From positions 1,054,001 to 1,118,000 of the forward strand of contig NZ_SLZF01000001.1 of the NCBI RefSeq assembly GCF_004341515.1: DNA of 64,000 nt, written 5' to 3'. Under the pieces are notes generated by a model. That model was not told the origin of the DNA. It searched no databases and was given only the letters and a program-made list of their open reading frames with translations. A program made the translations under genes and the position numbers. Shown piece after piece: positions 25,053 through 33,696 of this stretch; the first letter of the stretch is position 1; each line of letters starts with the position of its first letter. The stretch comes from Allobosea sp. BK604. Its GTDB lineage: Bacteria; Pseudomonadota; Alphaproteobacteria; Rhizobiales; Beijerinckiaceae.

Positions 25053-26216
25053 TCAGGCCGCCGCCTGGCTATTGCGCCGCCGGCCTTGCGGCGGCGCATC
25101 GTCGGCCGCCAGAGCAAGCGTGCTGTCGAAGGGGATCTCGACCGCGACCTGCGCGCCCGGCTGCAGCATGGTCTGCGAGGCGATGCTGGCATGAAGGGTC
25201 AAGCCGGAGCCGACATCGATGGTGTAGCGGGCGAGGTGACCGAGGAAGCTGGCGCTCGCGACGGTACCGGAGAGCTGATTGGCGCCGCCAGAGCCCGAAG
25301 CCGCCGGCAGCAGCCTGATATCCTCCGGCCTGATCGACACGGCGACCGCATCGCCGGCCGCCGCCGAGCGGGTGAAGCGGCAGGTCAGGCGCCGGCCGCC
25401 GGCAAGCGTCACCGTGCCGAGCGAGCCGTCAGGCGCCTGCGTGTCGACGGTTCCGGCCAGCACGTTCGCCGAGCCCATGAAGGTCGCGACGAAGCCGGTG
25501 GCCGGGCGGAAATAGATCTCCTGCGGCGTCCCCATCTGGACGATGACCCCGCCATTCATCACCGCGACGAGATCCGACATCTCCAGCGCCTCGGACTGGT
25601 CATGCGTGACGTAGATGGTGGTGACGCCGAGGCGGGCCTGCAGGCTCTTCAGCTCGGCCCGCATCTCGTCGCGCAGCAGCGCGTCGAGATTGGAGAGCGG
25701 CTCGTCGAGCAGCAGCAGGCTCGGCTTCTTGACGATAGCGCGGGCCAGTGCGACGCGCTGCTGCTGGCCGCCGGACAATTGCGTCGCCGAGCGGCTCTCG
25801 AACCCGGTCAGGTCGACCGAGGCGACGGCACGCTCCACCATCTCCTTGATCTGCGCCCTGCTGTAGCGCTCCTTTCCGACGCGGAGCGGAAAGGCGACGT
25901 TCTCGAACACGGTCAGATGCGGCCAGATCGCATAGGACTGGAACACCATGCCGATATTGCGCCGGTTCAATGGGATATTGGCGCCGGCCTGCGCATCGAA
26001 AAAGCTGGTATCGCCCAGCCTGATCGCGCCGAGATTTGGCGTTTCCAGCCCGGCAATGCAGCGCAGCGTCGTGGTCTTGCCGCAGCCGGAGGGGCCGAGC
26101 AGCGTGAAGAACGTGCCGCTCTTCAAGGTGAAATCGACTGTTTTGACGCCGCCGGTCGAGCCTGCATAAATCTTGGACAGGCCTTCAACCTTCAGCGTTG
26201 GTCCAGGAGTGTTCAT
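25053..26216 (-). CDS. ABC importer ATPase, Fbp/Pot type
   Basis: A 387-residue ATPase. Walker A GPSGCGKTT is near residues 41-49, the LSGGQQQRVALARA signature near 143-156 and Walker B LLLLDEPLSNLD near 163-174. A C-terminal TOBE region follows (VSIRPEDIRLLP; TLHASI), so this is the CUT/FbpC/PotA class. It energises the fused permease encoded next to it. The class imports ferric ions, polyamines, thiamine, phosphonates or organic acids. Confidence 0.92.
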   Translation of the reverse strand: MNTPGPTLKVEGLSKIYAGSTGGVKTVDFTLKSGTFFTLLGPSGCGKTTTLRCIAGLETPNLGAIRLGDTSFFDAQAGANIPLNRRNIGMVFQSYAIWPHLTVFENVAFPLRVGKERYSRAQIKEMVERAVASVDLTGFESRSATQLSGGQQQRVALARAIVKKPSLLLLDEPLSNLDALLRDEMRAELKSLQARLGVTTIYVTHDQSEALEMSDLVAVMNGGVIVQMGTPQEIYFRPATGFVATFMGSANVLAGTVDTQAPDGSLGTVTLAGGRRLTCRFTRSAAAGDAVAVSIRPEDIRLLPAASGSGGANQLSGTVASASFLGHLARYTIDVGSGLTLHASIASQTMLQPGAQVAVEIPFDSTLALAADDAPPQGRRRNSQAAA

Positions 26217-26235
26217 TGGTCCTCGCTCGTATCGT

Positions 26236-27966
26236 CTACTTGGCCGAGGCCATGTCGGTGCGCTGACGCGTCACCCAGTAAAGCGCCGACGAGAAGATCG
26301 TCATCACGCAGGTCCAGATCACTCCCATCGCCGAAACCTCGCCGCCGGCGCCGTTGGTCCACTGATCGAACATCGCGACCGAGATCGTCTTGGCGTTGTA
26401 GCCTGCGAGCAGCACCGCGATGGACAGTTCCTTCGCGCCGATCAGGAAGATGAAGAGCCAGCCCGCGATCAGCGAGGGCGAGATCAATGGCAGCAGGACA
26501 CGGCGCAGGATGGTCGGCCGCGTCGCCCCCGAGATGCCGGCCGCGTCCTCGAGCTCGCGATGGACCTGGATGATGCCGGCATGGGAATAGCGCATGCCAT
26601 AGGGCAGATAGCGGATGACGAAGGCCATGCCGATGACCCAGAGCGTACCGTAGACCGGGATCGGCGCGTTCAATGCCATCTCGATCATGGCGACGCCGAG
26701 CACGATGCCGGGGAAGACGAGCGGCACGCTGGTCAGCTGGTCGATCAGGCCGCTATAGGGCCAGCGGCGCACGCTCATCCAGGCAGCGATGGCCGTGAGC
26801 GCAACGGCGACCGTCGCCGCGCTCGCTGCAACGATGACGGTGTTGAGCGCCAGTTCCACATAATGCGCCTGCGCGAAGACGGCGCGGTAGTGATCCAGGG
26901 TCAGGTTGGACAGCCCGGCCAGGTTCATCGCGCGCACGAAGGGCGTCAGCGAATTGTAGAGGATGGCCAGCAGCGGCAGGACCAGCACCAGAAGCGCGTT
27001 GAGCACGATCAGCGCCGCACCGAGCCAGCGACCCTTGCCGAGATCGAACGGGCGCGGCCGGAAGCCTTTGCCGGTGATCGAGGCGTAACGCTCGGCCTTT
27101 TTCGAGATGCGGCCGTAGAAATGCAAGAGAACCGCGACGATGACCATCATCAACATCGAGAAGGCGCTGGCATGGCCGAGCTGCGGTGGCACCTGCGTCA
27201 TCGACTGATAGATATCCGTGGTCAGGAGGCTGATCTTCGAGGGGGTGCCGATCAGCACCGGCACGTCGAAGGCTTCCAGATTGCGGATGAAGACGAAGAT
27301 GCCGAGCCCGGCGATCGCCGGCATGGCGAGGCGCAGCGAAATCCGCGTCACGGTCGCGAAGACCGAGGCGCCCGACATGCGCGCCGCCTCCTCCATATCG
27401 GCATTGGAGCGGCGGAACGTCGCCGACAGGAGCAGGAAGACGAGCGGTGACCAGAGCACACCCTCGATCAGCACCATGCCGGGGATCGAGTAGACGTTGA
27501 ACAGCAGACCGGTCTCGCCCGTCAGCGCACGATAGCTCGCATTGAGCGGCCCGGCGCGGCCAAGGATGTAGAGCCAGGCGCTGACATAGATGATGTAGGG
27601 CGTGCCAAGCGAGATGATCGCGGAGAGATAGGCCAGCGGCTTGAACGGGACATTGGTGCGCTCGACCAGCCAGGCGACGATGCCGCCGTTCAGGAGCGAG
27701 AGCAGCATGGCGAGCGCGGAGAAGGTCACCGAATTCCAGGCGCTGACATAGAGCCTGGGATCGCTGAACAGCGTGGCGTAATGCGCCAGCGTCCATTGCG
27801 CACCGTCGTCGCTGAGCAGGCTGGTGCGGATCAGCACTGCCACGGGCGGCAGCACGATCAGGCCGATGACGATGCTGACGATGATGGCCGGCAGGCTCGC
27901 CGCCAGTCGCTCACCGAGCGGGCGGCGATAGGCGATGGCCTGATCGCCAAGCGGAAGCGCGGTCAT
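26236..27966 (-). CDS. ABC importer permease with two fused domains, FbpB type
   Basis: A 576-residue inner-membrane protein with about twelve helices and two BPD permease modules, each with an EAA loop (EEAARMSGASVFATVTRISL near 205; ELEDAAGISGATRPTILRRV near 478). The fusion is typical of ferric-iron-type importers. Its ATG overlaps the stop of the binding-protein gene (ATGA), so the two are translationally coupled. Confidence 0.92.
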   Translation of the reverse strand: MTALPLGDQAIAYRRPLGERLAASLPAIIVSIVIGLIVLPPVAVLIRTSLLSDDGAQWTLAHYATLFSDPRLYVSAWNSVTFSALAMLLSLLNGGIVAWLVERTNVPFKPLAYLSAIISLGTPYIIYVSAWLYILGRAGPLNASYRALTGETGLLFNVYSIPGMVLIEGVLWSPLVFLLLSATFRRSNADMEEAARMSGASVFATVTRISLRLAMPAIAGLGIFVFIRNLEAFDVPVLIGTPSKISLLTTDIYQSMTQVPPQLGHASAFSMLMMVIVAVLLHFYGRISKKAERYASITGKGFRPRPFDLGKGRWLGAALIVLNALLVLVLPLLAILYNSLTPFVRAMNLAGLSNLTLDHYRAVFAQAHYVELALNTVIVAASAATVAVALTAIAAWMSVRRWPYSGLIDQLTSVPLVFPGIVLGVAMIEMALNAPIPVYGTLWVIGMAFVIRYLPYGMRYSHAGIIQVHRELEDAAGISGATRPTILRRVLLPLISPSLIAGWLFIFLIGAKELSIAVLLAGYNAKTISVAMFDQWTNGAGGEVSAMGVIWTCVMTIFSSALYWVTRQRTDMASAK

Positions 27967-29009
27967 TTGAACAGCTCGTTATAGACGCTGATCCATTTCT
28001 GCAGGTCGCTCTCGACCAGCTCCGGGCTGAGCAGCAGCGCCTTGTAGTTTCCGCCCTCGGGCTTCTGCGCCGCGACCTTGGCCTGGACCGCCGGATGGGC
28101 TGGAAGATAGCCGGCATTGGCGACCACCTTCTGACCGTCCTCGGAGAGGATGAATTCGAGGAAGAGCTTGCCGGCATTGGGGTTAGGCCCCTTGAGCAGG
28201 AAGGCGGTGTCGAGCGTGCCCGTCACCGGCTCCAGCTTCAGCCATTTCACCGGGGCGCCCTTCGCGGCGCTGATATCGGAATGGTAGTTGAAGGTCGCGA
28301 GCGCGAGCGGGTATTCGCCGGCGATGACCTGATCGAGCACGACACGCTGGTTCGACGGCACGTTGACCAGCTTCTGGGCGGCGAGCTGCTTGAGGAAGGC
28401 CATGCCCTTCTCCTGCCCCATCGCCTGCAGCACCGTGCCGATGAAACCGGCGGCGCCGCCTTGAGTCATTTGCGTGGTCCACGCGATCTTGCCCTTCCAT
28501 TTCGGGTCGAGCAGGTCCTGATAGGTCTTGGGCTCGGAGCCCGCGGGAACGAGCTCGGTATTGACCGCCGCGACGAGGTAGTAGAGCGCGTCGGCGACCC
28601 AGAGCCCGTTCGGGTCCTTGAGCTCCGGCGGATAGGCCTTGGCCGCCTCCGGCATGTATTTCTCGATCGCGCCGGCCTTGGCCAACGGCCAGACGGAGGA
28701 GCCGCCATGGTGCACATCGCCGCGAATCTGACCGGCCTTGGTCTCGCCGAGCAGCTTGATCACCAGATCGGTCGCAGTGCCCGGGACGATCTGCACCTGG
28801 ATGCCCGGATATTTCTTCTCGAAGGCGGCGGCGAGCGGGCGGGCGAGCTGGTTCTCGACGAGGGAGACGTACCAGACGACCTTGCCCTCCTTCTTCGCCG
28901 CGTCGATCAGCGCCTGCTCGACAGCATGGGCGGGGGCGGCTGCGAGAAACGCGACAGCAAGGAATGCTGCGCACAGCAAGCCGCATAGGCGGGTCCAAAG
29001 GCTTTTCAT
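27963..29009 (-). CDS. ABC importer periplasmic binding protein, Fbp-like
   Basis: A 348-residue receptor with a signal peptide (KSLWTRLCGLLCAAFLAVAF, cleavage near APAHAVE), then EQALIDAAKKEGKVVWYVSL as in AfuA/FbpA-like proteins and a C-terminal KVVANAGYLPAHP segment. No obvious pair of iron-binding Tyr residues is placed as in transferrin-type FbpA. With catabolic neighbours on both sides, an organic solute is as likely as iron. Start at MKSLW after GGGAGGAACGA. Confidence 0.88.
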   Translation of the reverse strand: MKSLWTRLCGLLCAAFLAVAFLAAAPAHAVEQALIDAAKKEGKVVWYVSLVENQLARPLAAAFEKKYPGIQVQIVPGTATDLVIKLLGETKAGQIRGDVHHGGSSVWPLAKAGAIEKYMPEAAKAYPPELKDPNGLWVADALYYLVAAVNTELVPAGSEPKTYQDLLDPKWKGKIAWTTQMTQGGAAGFIGTVLQAMGQEKGMAFLKQLAAQKLVNVPSNQRVVLDQVIAGEYPLALATFNYHSDISAAKGAPVKWLKLEPVTGTLDTAFLLKGPNPNAGKLFLEFILSEDGQKVVANAGYLPAHPAVQAKVAAQKPEGGNYKALLLSPELVESDLQKWISVYNELFK

Positions 29010-29101
29010 TCGTTCCTCCCTGCGGCAGCCGGACCGACCGCTCGCATCGATGTCGGCGGGTGGAGCCGCTCTCTTGCGGGCGTCTGACGCGCCCCTTCGA
29101 T

Positions 29102-29881
29102 TCAGTGTCCCTTGTAGACCGGCGCGCGCTTTTCCTTGAAGGCCACGCGCCCTTCGATCCGGTCCTTGGTGTCGCGCAGCAGACCCCAGGTCATGCGCTC
29201 CTCGTTGATCGCGTCGGCCAGCGGCAGGTTGATCCCGCGGCGCACCAGCCCCTTCACCGCGTTGACGGCGAGCGGCGCGTTGGCGGCGATCTTGGCTGCG
29301 ATCGCATGCGCCGTCACCATCAGTTCGCCGGCCGGCACGACCCGGCTGACTAGGCCGATGCGCAGCGCCTCGGCCGCATCGATCCGCTCGGCCGCGAGCA
29401 GGATCAGCATCGCATCGCTCATACCGATCGTCCGCGGCAGGCGCTGCGTCCCACCGGCGCCGGGAATCGAGCCGACCTTCACTTCCGGCAAGGCGAACAC
29501 CGCCGTGTCGACGCAGATGCGGATGTCGCACGCCAGAGCCAGCTCCATGCCGCCGCCCATCGCCATGCCGTTGACGGCACAGATGATCGGCTTGTCCATC
29601 TCGATCGCGTCGATCCAGCGCGGCGCCTGCGCGCCGCCGCCGAAGGTCAGCTGGGCATGGCTCTCGCTCGGCGGCATCGTCTTCTTCAGATCGGCGCCGA
29701 CGCAGAAGGCTTTCTCGCCGGCGCCGGTGACGATCACCACCCTGGCCTGCGCATCGGTCTTGACCGCGTGGAAGGCGTCCCAGAGTTCCTGCTGCGTCTC
29801 CGGATCGAGCGCGTTCAGCGCCTCCGGGCGATCGAGCGTGATCGTCGCGACATGATTGTCGATGCTGAATTTGAGCGCCAC
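29102..29881 (-). CDS. Enoyl-CoA hydratase/isomerase family protein
   Basis: A 259-residue crotonase-fold enzyme. The oxyanion-hole loops are KAFCVGADLKK near residues 57-67 and CAVNGMAMGGGMELALACDI near 99-118. PEVKVGSIPGAGGTQRLPR carries the second catalytic Glu position as Gly-Ser rather than Glu (hydratases usually read E.GI.PG.GG), while the first Glu of GMELA is kept. It acts on an acyl-CoA, inferred to be an intermediate of the surrounding catabolic operon. It is 92 bases upstream of the ABC binding-protein gene. Confidence 0.88.
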   Translation of the reverse strand: MALKFSIDNHVATITLDRPEALNALDPETQQELWDAFHAVKTDAQARVVIVTGAGEKAFCVGADLKKTMPPSESHAQLTFGGGAQAPRWIDAIEMDKPIICAVNGMAMGGGMELALACDIRICVDTAVFALPEVKVGSIPGAGGTQRLPRTIGMSDAMLILLAAERIDAAEALRIGLVSRVVPAGELMVTAHAIAAKIAANAPLAVNAVKGLVRRGINLPLADAINEERMTWGLLRDTKDRIEGRVAFKEKRAPVYKGH

Positions 29882-30035
29882 GTTTCAATCCCTGCAGACG
29901 GCGCGCTCGCAACGGCGCGCTTCGCTAGGCAGGACCATCGGAAAGCAGGACCGGAGCGTCAAACGACCTTTCCGTCCCGGCTGCTTGATGAAAGCTCATC
30001 CAAAAGCCTTGTCGCACCTGCGAATAGCAGCGCGC

Positions 30036-30818
30036 CTATTGATTGAGGATCAAGCGTAGGCGGTCGACGACGAGCTCCGGCGTGAGCATCGGCATGACAT
30101 GGCCGGAGACGACAGCCTCGAAGCGCGCGCCCGGGATCAGGGCAGAATCCCTGGCCAGTTGCTCAGGCGGGCGCGTCCCGTCGCGCTTCCCCGCCAGAAC
30201 CAGGGTCGGGCAGGCGATGCGGGCGAGATCGCCGGCCAGGTCGAGGTTCAGCAGCATATCGTAATAGGCGCCGTAACTCACCGGATCATTGGCCAGCGCC
30301 CGTCCGCGCGCGGAGCGCCTGCGCCTATCATCACCACCGAACTCCTCCGGAAAGGTCGCAGGCAGGCGCGAGACGACCCGCTCGCGCAAGCCTCCTTCGC
30401 GGATCTGCCGTGCCAGCGCTTGCGTCGCTTCGCGCCGGGCTGCGGGGATACCGGTCGCGAGCGCCATCAGAAGCAGCCCGTCGACGCGCTCCGGATGGCG
30501 CACGGCATAGCGCACCGCCACGGCGGCGCCGACGGCGACGCCGGCCAGCACCAGTGGCCCCTCGATCGCGAGCGCATCGAGCAAGCCTTCGAGATCCGCG
30601 ACGAGATCATCGAACGAGAGCGCCGTGATCTTTTCCGACAGGCCGCAGCCCCGCATGTCGTAGCGCAGCATCCGCTGCTCGGTGAAGGCGGGGGCGACAT
30701 GGTCCCAGGTCTCGAGCGTGCCGCCCATCTCGTGCAGCAGGACGAGGGTTGGGCCGGCGTTGCCGCCGCTCAGCGCATAGCGCAGGCTGATGCCGCCTAT
30801 GTCGATATAGTCGATCAT
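30036..30818 (-). CDS. Alpha/beta hydrolase with nucleophile Ser replaced by Ala
   Basis: A 260-residue protein resembling 3-oxoadipate enol-lactonase. LLHEMGGTLETWDHVAPAF forms the oxyanion loop, RYDMRGCGLSEK follows, and the C-terminal catalytic pair is at KRDGTRPPEQ (Asp) and SGHVMPM (His). The nucleophile elbow, normally GxSxG, reads AGVAVGAAVAV; the Ser codon is GCC (Ala). A classical Ser triad is therefore absent and the protein may be a decarboxylase, a binding protein or inactive. It starts 2 bases after the GST stop and is likely cotranscribed with it. Confidence 0.82.
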   Translation of the reverse strand: MIDYIDIGGISLRYALSGGNAGPTLVLLHEMGGTLETWDHVAPAFTEQRMLRYDMRGCGLSEKITALSFDDLVADLEGLLDALAIEGPLVLAGVAVGAAVAVRYAVRHPERVDGLLLMALATGIPAARREATQALARQIREGGLRERVVSRLPATFPEEFGGDDRRRRSARGRALANDPVSYGAYYDMLLNLDLAGDLARIACPTLVLAGKRDGTRPPEQLARDSALIPGARFEAVVSGHVMPMLTPELVVDRLRLILNQ

Positions 30819-30820
30819 GC

Positions 30821-31435
30821 TCAGCCGTCCCGAAACGCCGCGGCCTGGAAGGCCGGGCGGCTCTCCACCGCCTCGTGCCAGGCGGCCAGTGCCGCGTGTC
30901 CGTCCCGCCAGTTTTCGGCGCCGAAGCGGAAATCGGCATAGGCCAGCGCGCAGGCTATGGCGATGAAACCGAGGTCGATCTGCTCTGTCGACCAGCCGGC
31001 AGCCTGCGCCTCCCAATGGCCGAGCACGCGGCGGAACTTCTCCCGGCAATTGGCGACATAGGTGGCGCTGAGCGGATCGTCCGATCGCCGCCGCTCGCCA
31101 TACCAGCGCATATAGGTGTTCATCAGCCCGTCGGCGGTGGCCTGACGCACCAGCGCCTCGCGCCGCGCTGCCCGATCCTCCGGTACGATCCAGCCGGTCC
31201 CGGAGATCTCGCCGAGATAATCGCAGATCACGCCGGAATCCCAGAGCGCCGTACCGTCGTCAAGGAGGAGGGTCGGGATCTGCCCGAGCGGGTTGTGGCT
31301 GCAGACCTCGTCATCGGCCTTGGTGAAGGAGACCACCTTCGGCAGCAATTCGATTTGCCCGTTCAGGCCTGTCTCATGCGCTGCGATCAGCACCTTTCGG
31401 ACGAAGGGCGACCGCGTCGAACCATAGAGCTGCAT
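30821..31435 (-). CDS. Glutathione S-transferase family protein
   Basis: A 204-residue cytoplasmic GST. The thioredoxin-like N-terminal domain has YGSTRSPFVRKVLIAAHE (Ser positions near residues 6-9 as possible thiolate activators), NPLGQIPTLLLDDG with the cis-Pro, and DSGVICDYL for glutathione binding. The all-helical C-terminal domain follows. It is the first gene of the long minus-strand operon and is divergent from the LysR gene. It could perform isomerisation or detoxification of an electrophilic intermediate such as a maleyl compound. Confidence 0.9.
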   Translation of the reverse strand: MQLYGSTRSPFVRKVLIAAHETGLNGQIELLPKVVSFTKADDEVCSHNPLGQIPTLLLDDGTALWDSGVICDYLGEISGTGWIVPEDRAARREALVRQATADGLMNTYMRWYGERRRSDDPLSATYVANCREKFRRVLGHWEAQAAGWSTEQIDLGFIAIACALAYADFRFGAENWRDGHAALAAWHEAVESRPAFQAAAFRDG

Positions 31436-31487
31436 GCATGCCTTCCGGGCTGGCGTTTCCTGCCCGCGAGTTGACGCCCCCCGACAA

Positions 31488-31506
31488 TTCTGTCAATCGA
31501 ACAGAA
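31488..31506. promoter_or_regulatory. Candidate LysR operator
   Basis: TTCTGT-N7-ACAGAA is a perfect inverted repeat (31488-31493 and 31501-31506) in the 108-base gap between the divergent GST and LysR genes. Position and symmetry suit a LysR-type recognition site that controls both directions. Confidence 0.5.
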
Positions 31507-31543
31507 AAAGGGCTCGGTTGAGCTTTAATCAAGGGAAGAACGC

Positions 31544-32458
31544 ATGAGGATGCGATTGCCGCCGCTGAACGCGCTGCGCGCGCTGGAGGCGGCTGGACGT
31601 CATATGAGTTTTAGTCGTGCAGCGGACGAGCTCTGCGTCACCGCCGGCGCGGTCAGCCGGCAGATTCGCGGGCTCGAGGAATTGCTCGGCTTCTCGCTGT
31701 TCGAGCGCCATCACCGCGAGGTGCGGCTGACGCCCGAGAGCAAGATCTATATCGACTCGCTGACCGATGCCTTTTCCGAGATGGAGCGCTCGACGCGGCG
31801 CCTCGTCGACTCGCGCAAGCTCAATTACCTGCACGTCCATTGCGCGATCACCTTCACCCTGTGCTGGCTCGTGCCGCGCCTGGTCAATTTCCACCAGCGC
31901 CACCCGACGCGCGAGGTCAGGATGTCGACCGGCCTGCCCGGCGCGGTCGAGCTCGGCGCGCTGCCGACGGATGTGTCGATCCAGATCCGCAACGAGGAGA
32001 TCTGCGCCAGCCTCGCCCCGGCGATCCTCAGCCACCCGCTCGTCGATGTCGACCTCGTGCCGGTGTGCAGCCCGTCACTGATCGCCGAGAACGGTCTGGG
32101 CGACGATCCGGCCCGTTGGGGGCAGGTGACACGGCTGATCTCCTCGGCGCGGCCGAACGACTGGCAGGAATGGGTCACCGCCGCGAATGTCGATGTCGAT
32201 CCGCAGGCCGGCATCGTCTTCCAGAGTTCGAGCCTGGCCTATCAGGCCGCTATCCAGGGCATGGGCGTCGCGCTGGCCATGAAGGGGCTGGTCAAGAAGG
32301 AACTCGCCTCGGGCGAGCTCGTCGTGGCGCATCCGCTGGTCCATGTCACCGGCACCGCCTTCTACCTGCTCTACTCGCAGGCGGCGGCGATCATGCCGCA
32401 GATCAAGGAATTTAGGGACTGGATCGTCGCCGAGGCCGCTCATCCCCGCGCACGCTGA
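31544..32458 (+). CDS. LysR-family transcriptional regulator, GcvA-like
   Basis: A 304-residue regulator. The winged helix RLPPLNALRALEAAGRHMSF, AADELCVTAGAVSRQIRGLE and LFERHHREVRLT occupies residues 4-66. The inducer domain (HVHCAITFTLCWLVPRLVNF) is of the GcvA type. It is divergent from the operon running from GST to the FAH hydrolase and probably senses a pathway intermediate. ATG 31544 gives the family N-terminus. Confidence 0.9.
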   Translation: MRMRLPPLNALRALEAAGRHMSFSRAADELCVTAGAVSRQIRGLEELLGFSLFERHHREVRLTPESKIYIDSLTDAFSEMERSTRRLVDSRKLNYLHVHCAITFTLCWLVPRLVNFHQRHPTREVRMSTGLPGAVELGALPTDVSIQIRNEEICASLAPAILSHPLVDVDLVPVCSPSLIAENGLGDDPARWGQVTRLISSARPNDWQEWVTAANVDVDPQAGIVFQSSSLAYQAAIQGMGVALAMKGLVKKELASGELVVAHPLVHVTGTAFYLLYSQAAAIMPQIKEFRDWIVAEAAHPRAR

Positions 32459-32646
32459 GTTCGCCGCCAGGCGACCTCGCTTGAGGTCAGATCACAGGAA
32501 CGCCGCCGAAAGCTCGTTTGACCGGGATATGCCCCGCAGCGCCAATGGGGACCATCCGGCGCTATCGGGAAATGCGCCGATCAAGGGCGCTGCATGCCGA
32601 GATCTCGCCAGATTCCATCCCGCCTTCGCACGGAAGGCGCTGCACC

Positions 32647-33696
32647 GTGAGCGGCACAACGGCCCCGCTGGCCGGGCTCCACATCATCGAGGCCGTCGCC
32701 GGATCGGTTCCTGATGCTCTGCGGCTGGCGATCGGCCTGTGCGGCCGGATCGCAGCCGATCTCGGCGCCAACGTCATCCGACTCGAAGACGGCGATTGCC
32801 CGCAGGAGGAGGCGCTGTTTCTCCATCCCGGCAAGCGGCGCTTCAGCGTGCGGGCCGACGCGAAACCGCTGATGATCCGTGATCTTGCGGCGAAAGCCGA
32901 TGTCCTGATCTGCGATCCGCTGACGGCCGCCGCCCTGCCCCAGCTCGATGGCGGCCTCGTTGAGGTCATCATCGAGATGGCGCAGGATACGCCCGTCGCT
33001 GGCAGCGAATTCACCATTGGCGCCCGCTCCGGCCTGCTCGACCTCGTCGGCGACGCCGCACGCCAGCCGCTGCGAATCGGCGGGCACCAGAACGCCTACG
33101 CGGCAGGCCTCGCCGCCTATCTCGCGATGACCTCCGGCCTGCTTCGGCGCGCCGGAGGAGAAGCACCGCCGCCGATGACGGTCGGCCTGCTCGATGTCGC
33201 GGTCTGGCTGAACTGGAAGACGCTGGCGATCGCGGATCGCAGCGGCGTCTCGCCGAGCCGCAACGGCCCGAATTCCGAATGGACCATCCTGCCTTGCGCC
33301 GACGGCTATTTCGCACTGGTCTACCGCGTGCCGGAATGGCCGGCGCTGATGCGGTTCGCCGCAGCGGCAACCCTGTCGGAAGAGCGCTTCCAGACGCCGG
33401 CCGGGCGCAGCCGCCACCGCAGCGAGCTCAACCAGATACTGACCAAGGCCTTCGCCGGGCGCAGCCGTGCCGATATCCGTCTCGGCGCCTTGGAGCACAA
33501 GCTGCCGCTCGGCCCGGTCTGGACGCCGGAAGAGCTTCTGGGCGATCCGCACATGCTCGCCCGTGAGTTCTTCCATCTTGGCCCCGAAGGCGGCCCGGCC
33601 AGGGCGCGCGTACCGGTTCGCTGGAACGGCGCGAGCTTCACACCTGGCGCGGATTACCGGCCCGTCGCCGGATCGAGCGCAATGGAGTTTGCCTGA
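32647..33696 (+). CDS. Class III (CaiB/BaiF) CoA-transferase-like protein, catalytic Asp absent
   Basis: A 349-residue protein. The N-terminus (AGLHIIEAVAG, RIAADLGANVIRLEDGD) and C-terminus (PLGPVWTPEELLGDPHMLAREFF) belong to family III CoA-transferases. The segment that carries the catalytic Asp in active members (xxADxxTGLxA) reads GGHQNAYAAGLAAYLA here, Ala at the aligned position. Start is GTG 32647 with GGAAGG upstream; further upstream starts lack support. Its stop overlaps the next gene's ATG (TGATG). It probably forms a pair with the next gene, which keeps the Asp. Confidence 0.8.
   Translation: MSGTTAPLAGLHIIEAVAGSVPDALRLAIGLCGRIAADLGANVIRLEDGDCPQEEALFLHPGKRRFSVRADAKPLMIRDLAAKADVLICDPLTAAALPQLDGGLVEVIIEMAQDTPVAGSEFTIGARSGLLDLVGDAARQPLRIGGHQNAYAAGLAAYLAMTSGLLRRAGGEAPPPMTVGLLDVAVWLNWKTLAIADRSGVSPSRNGPNSEWTILPCADGYFALVYRVPEWPALMRFAAAATLSEERFQTPAGRSRHRSELNQILTKAFAGRSRADIRLGALEHKLPLGPVWTPEELLGDPHMLAREFFHLGPEGGPARARVPVRWNGASFTPGADYRPVAGSSAMEFA

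Noticed and set aside
24264..26453. 729-codon plus-strand open frame
   Set aside because: Antisense to the PEP-mutase-family and ABC ATPase genes; no recognisable domain.
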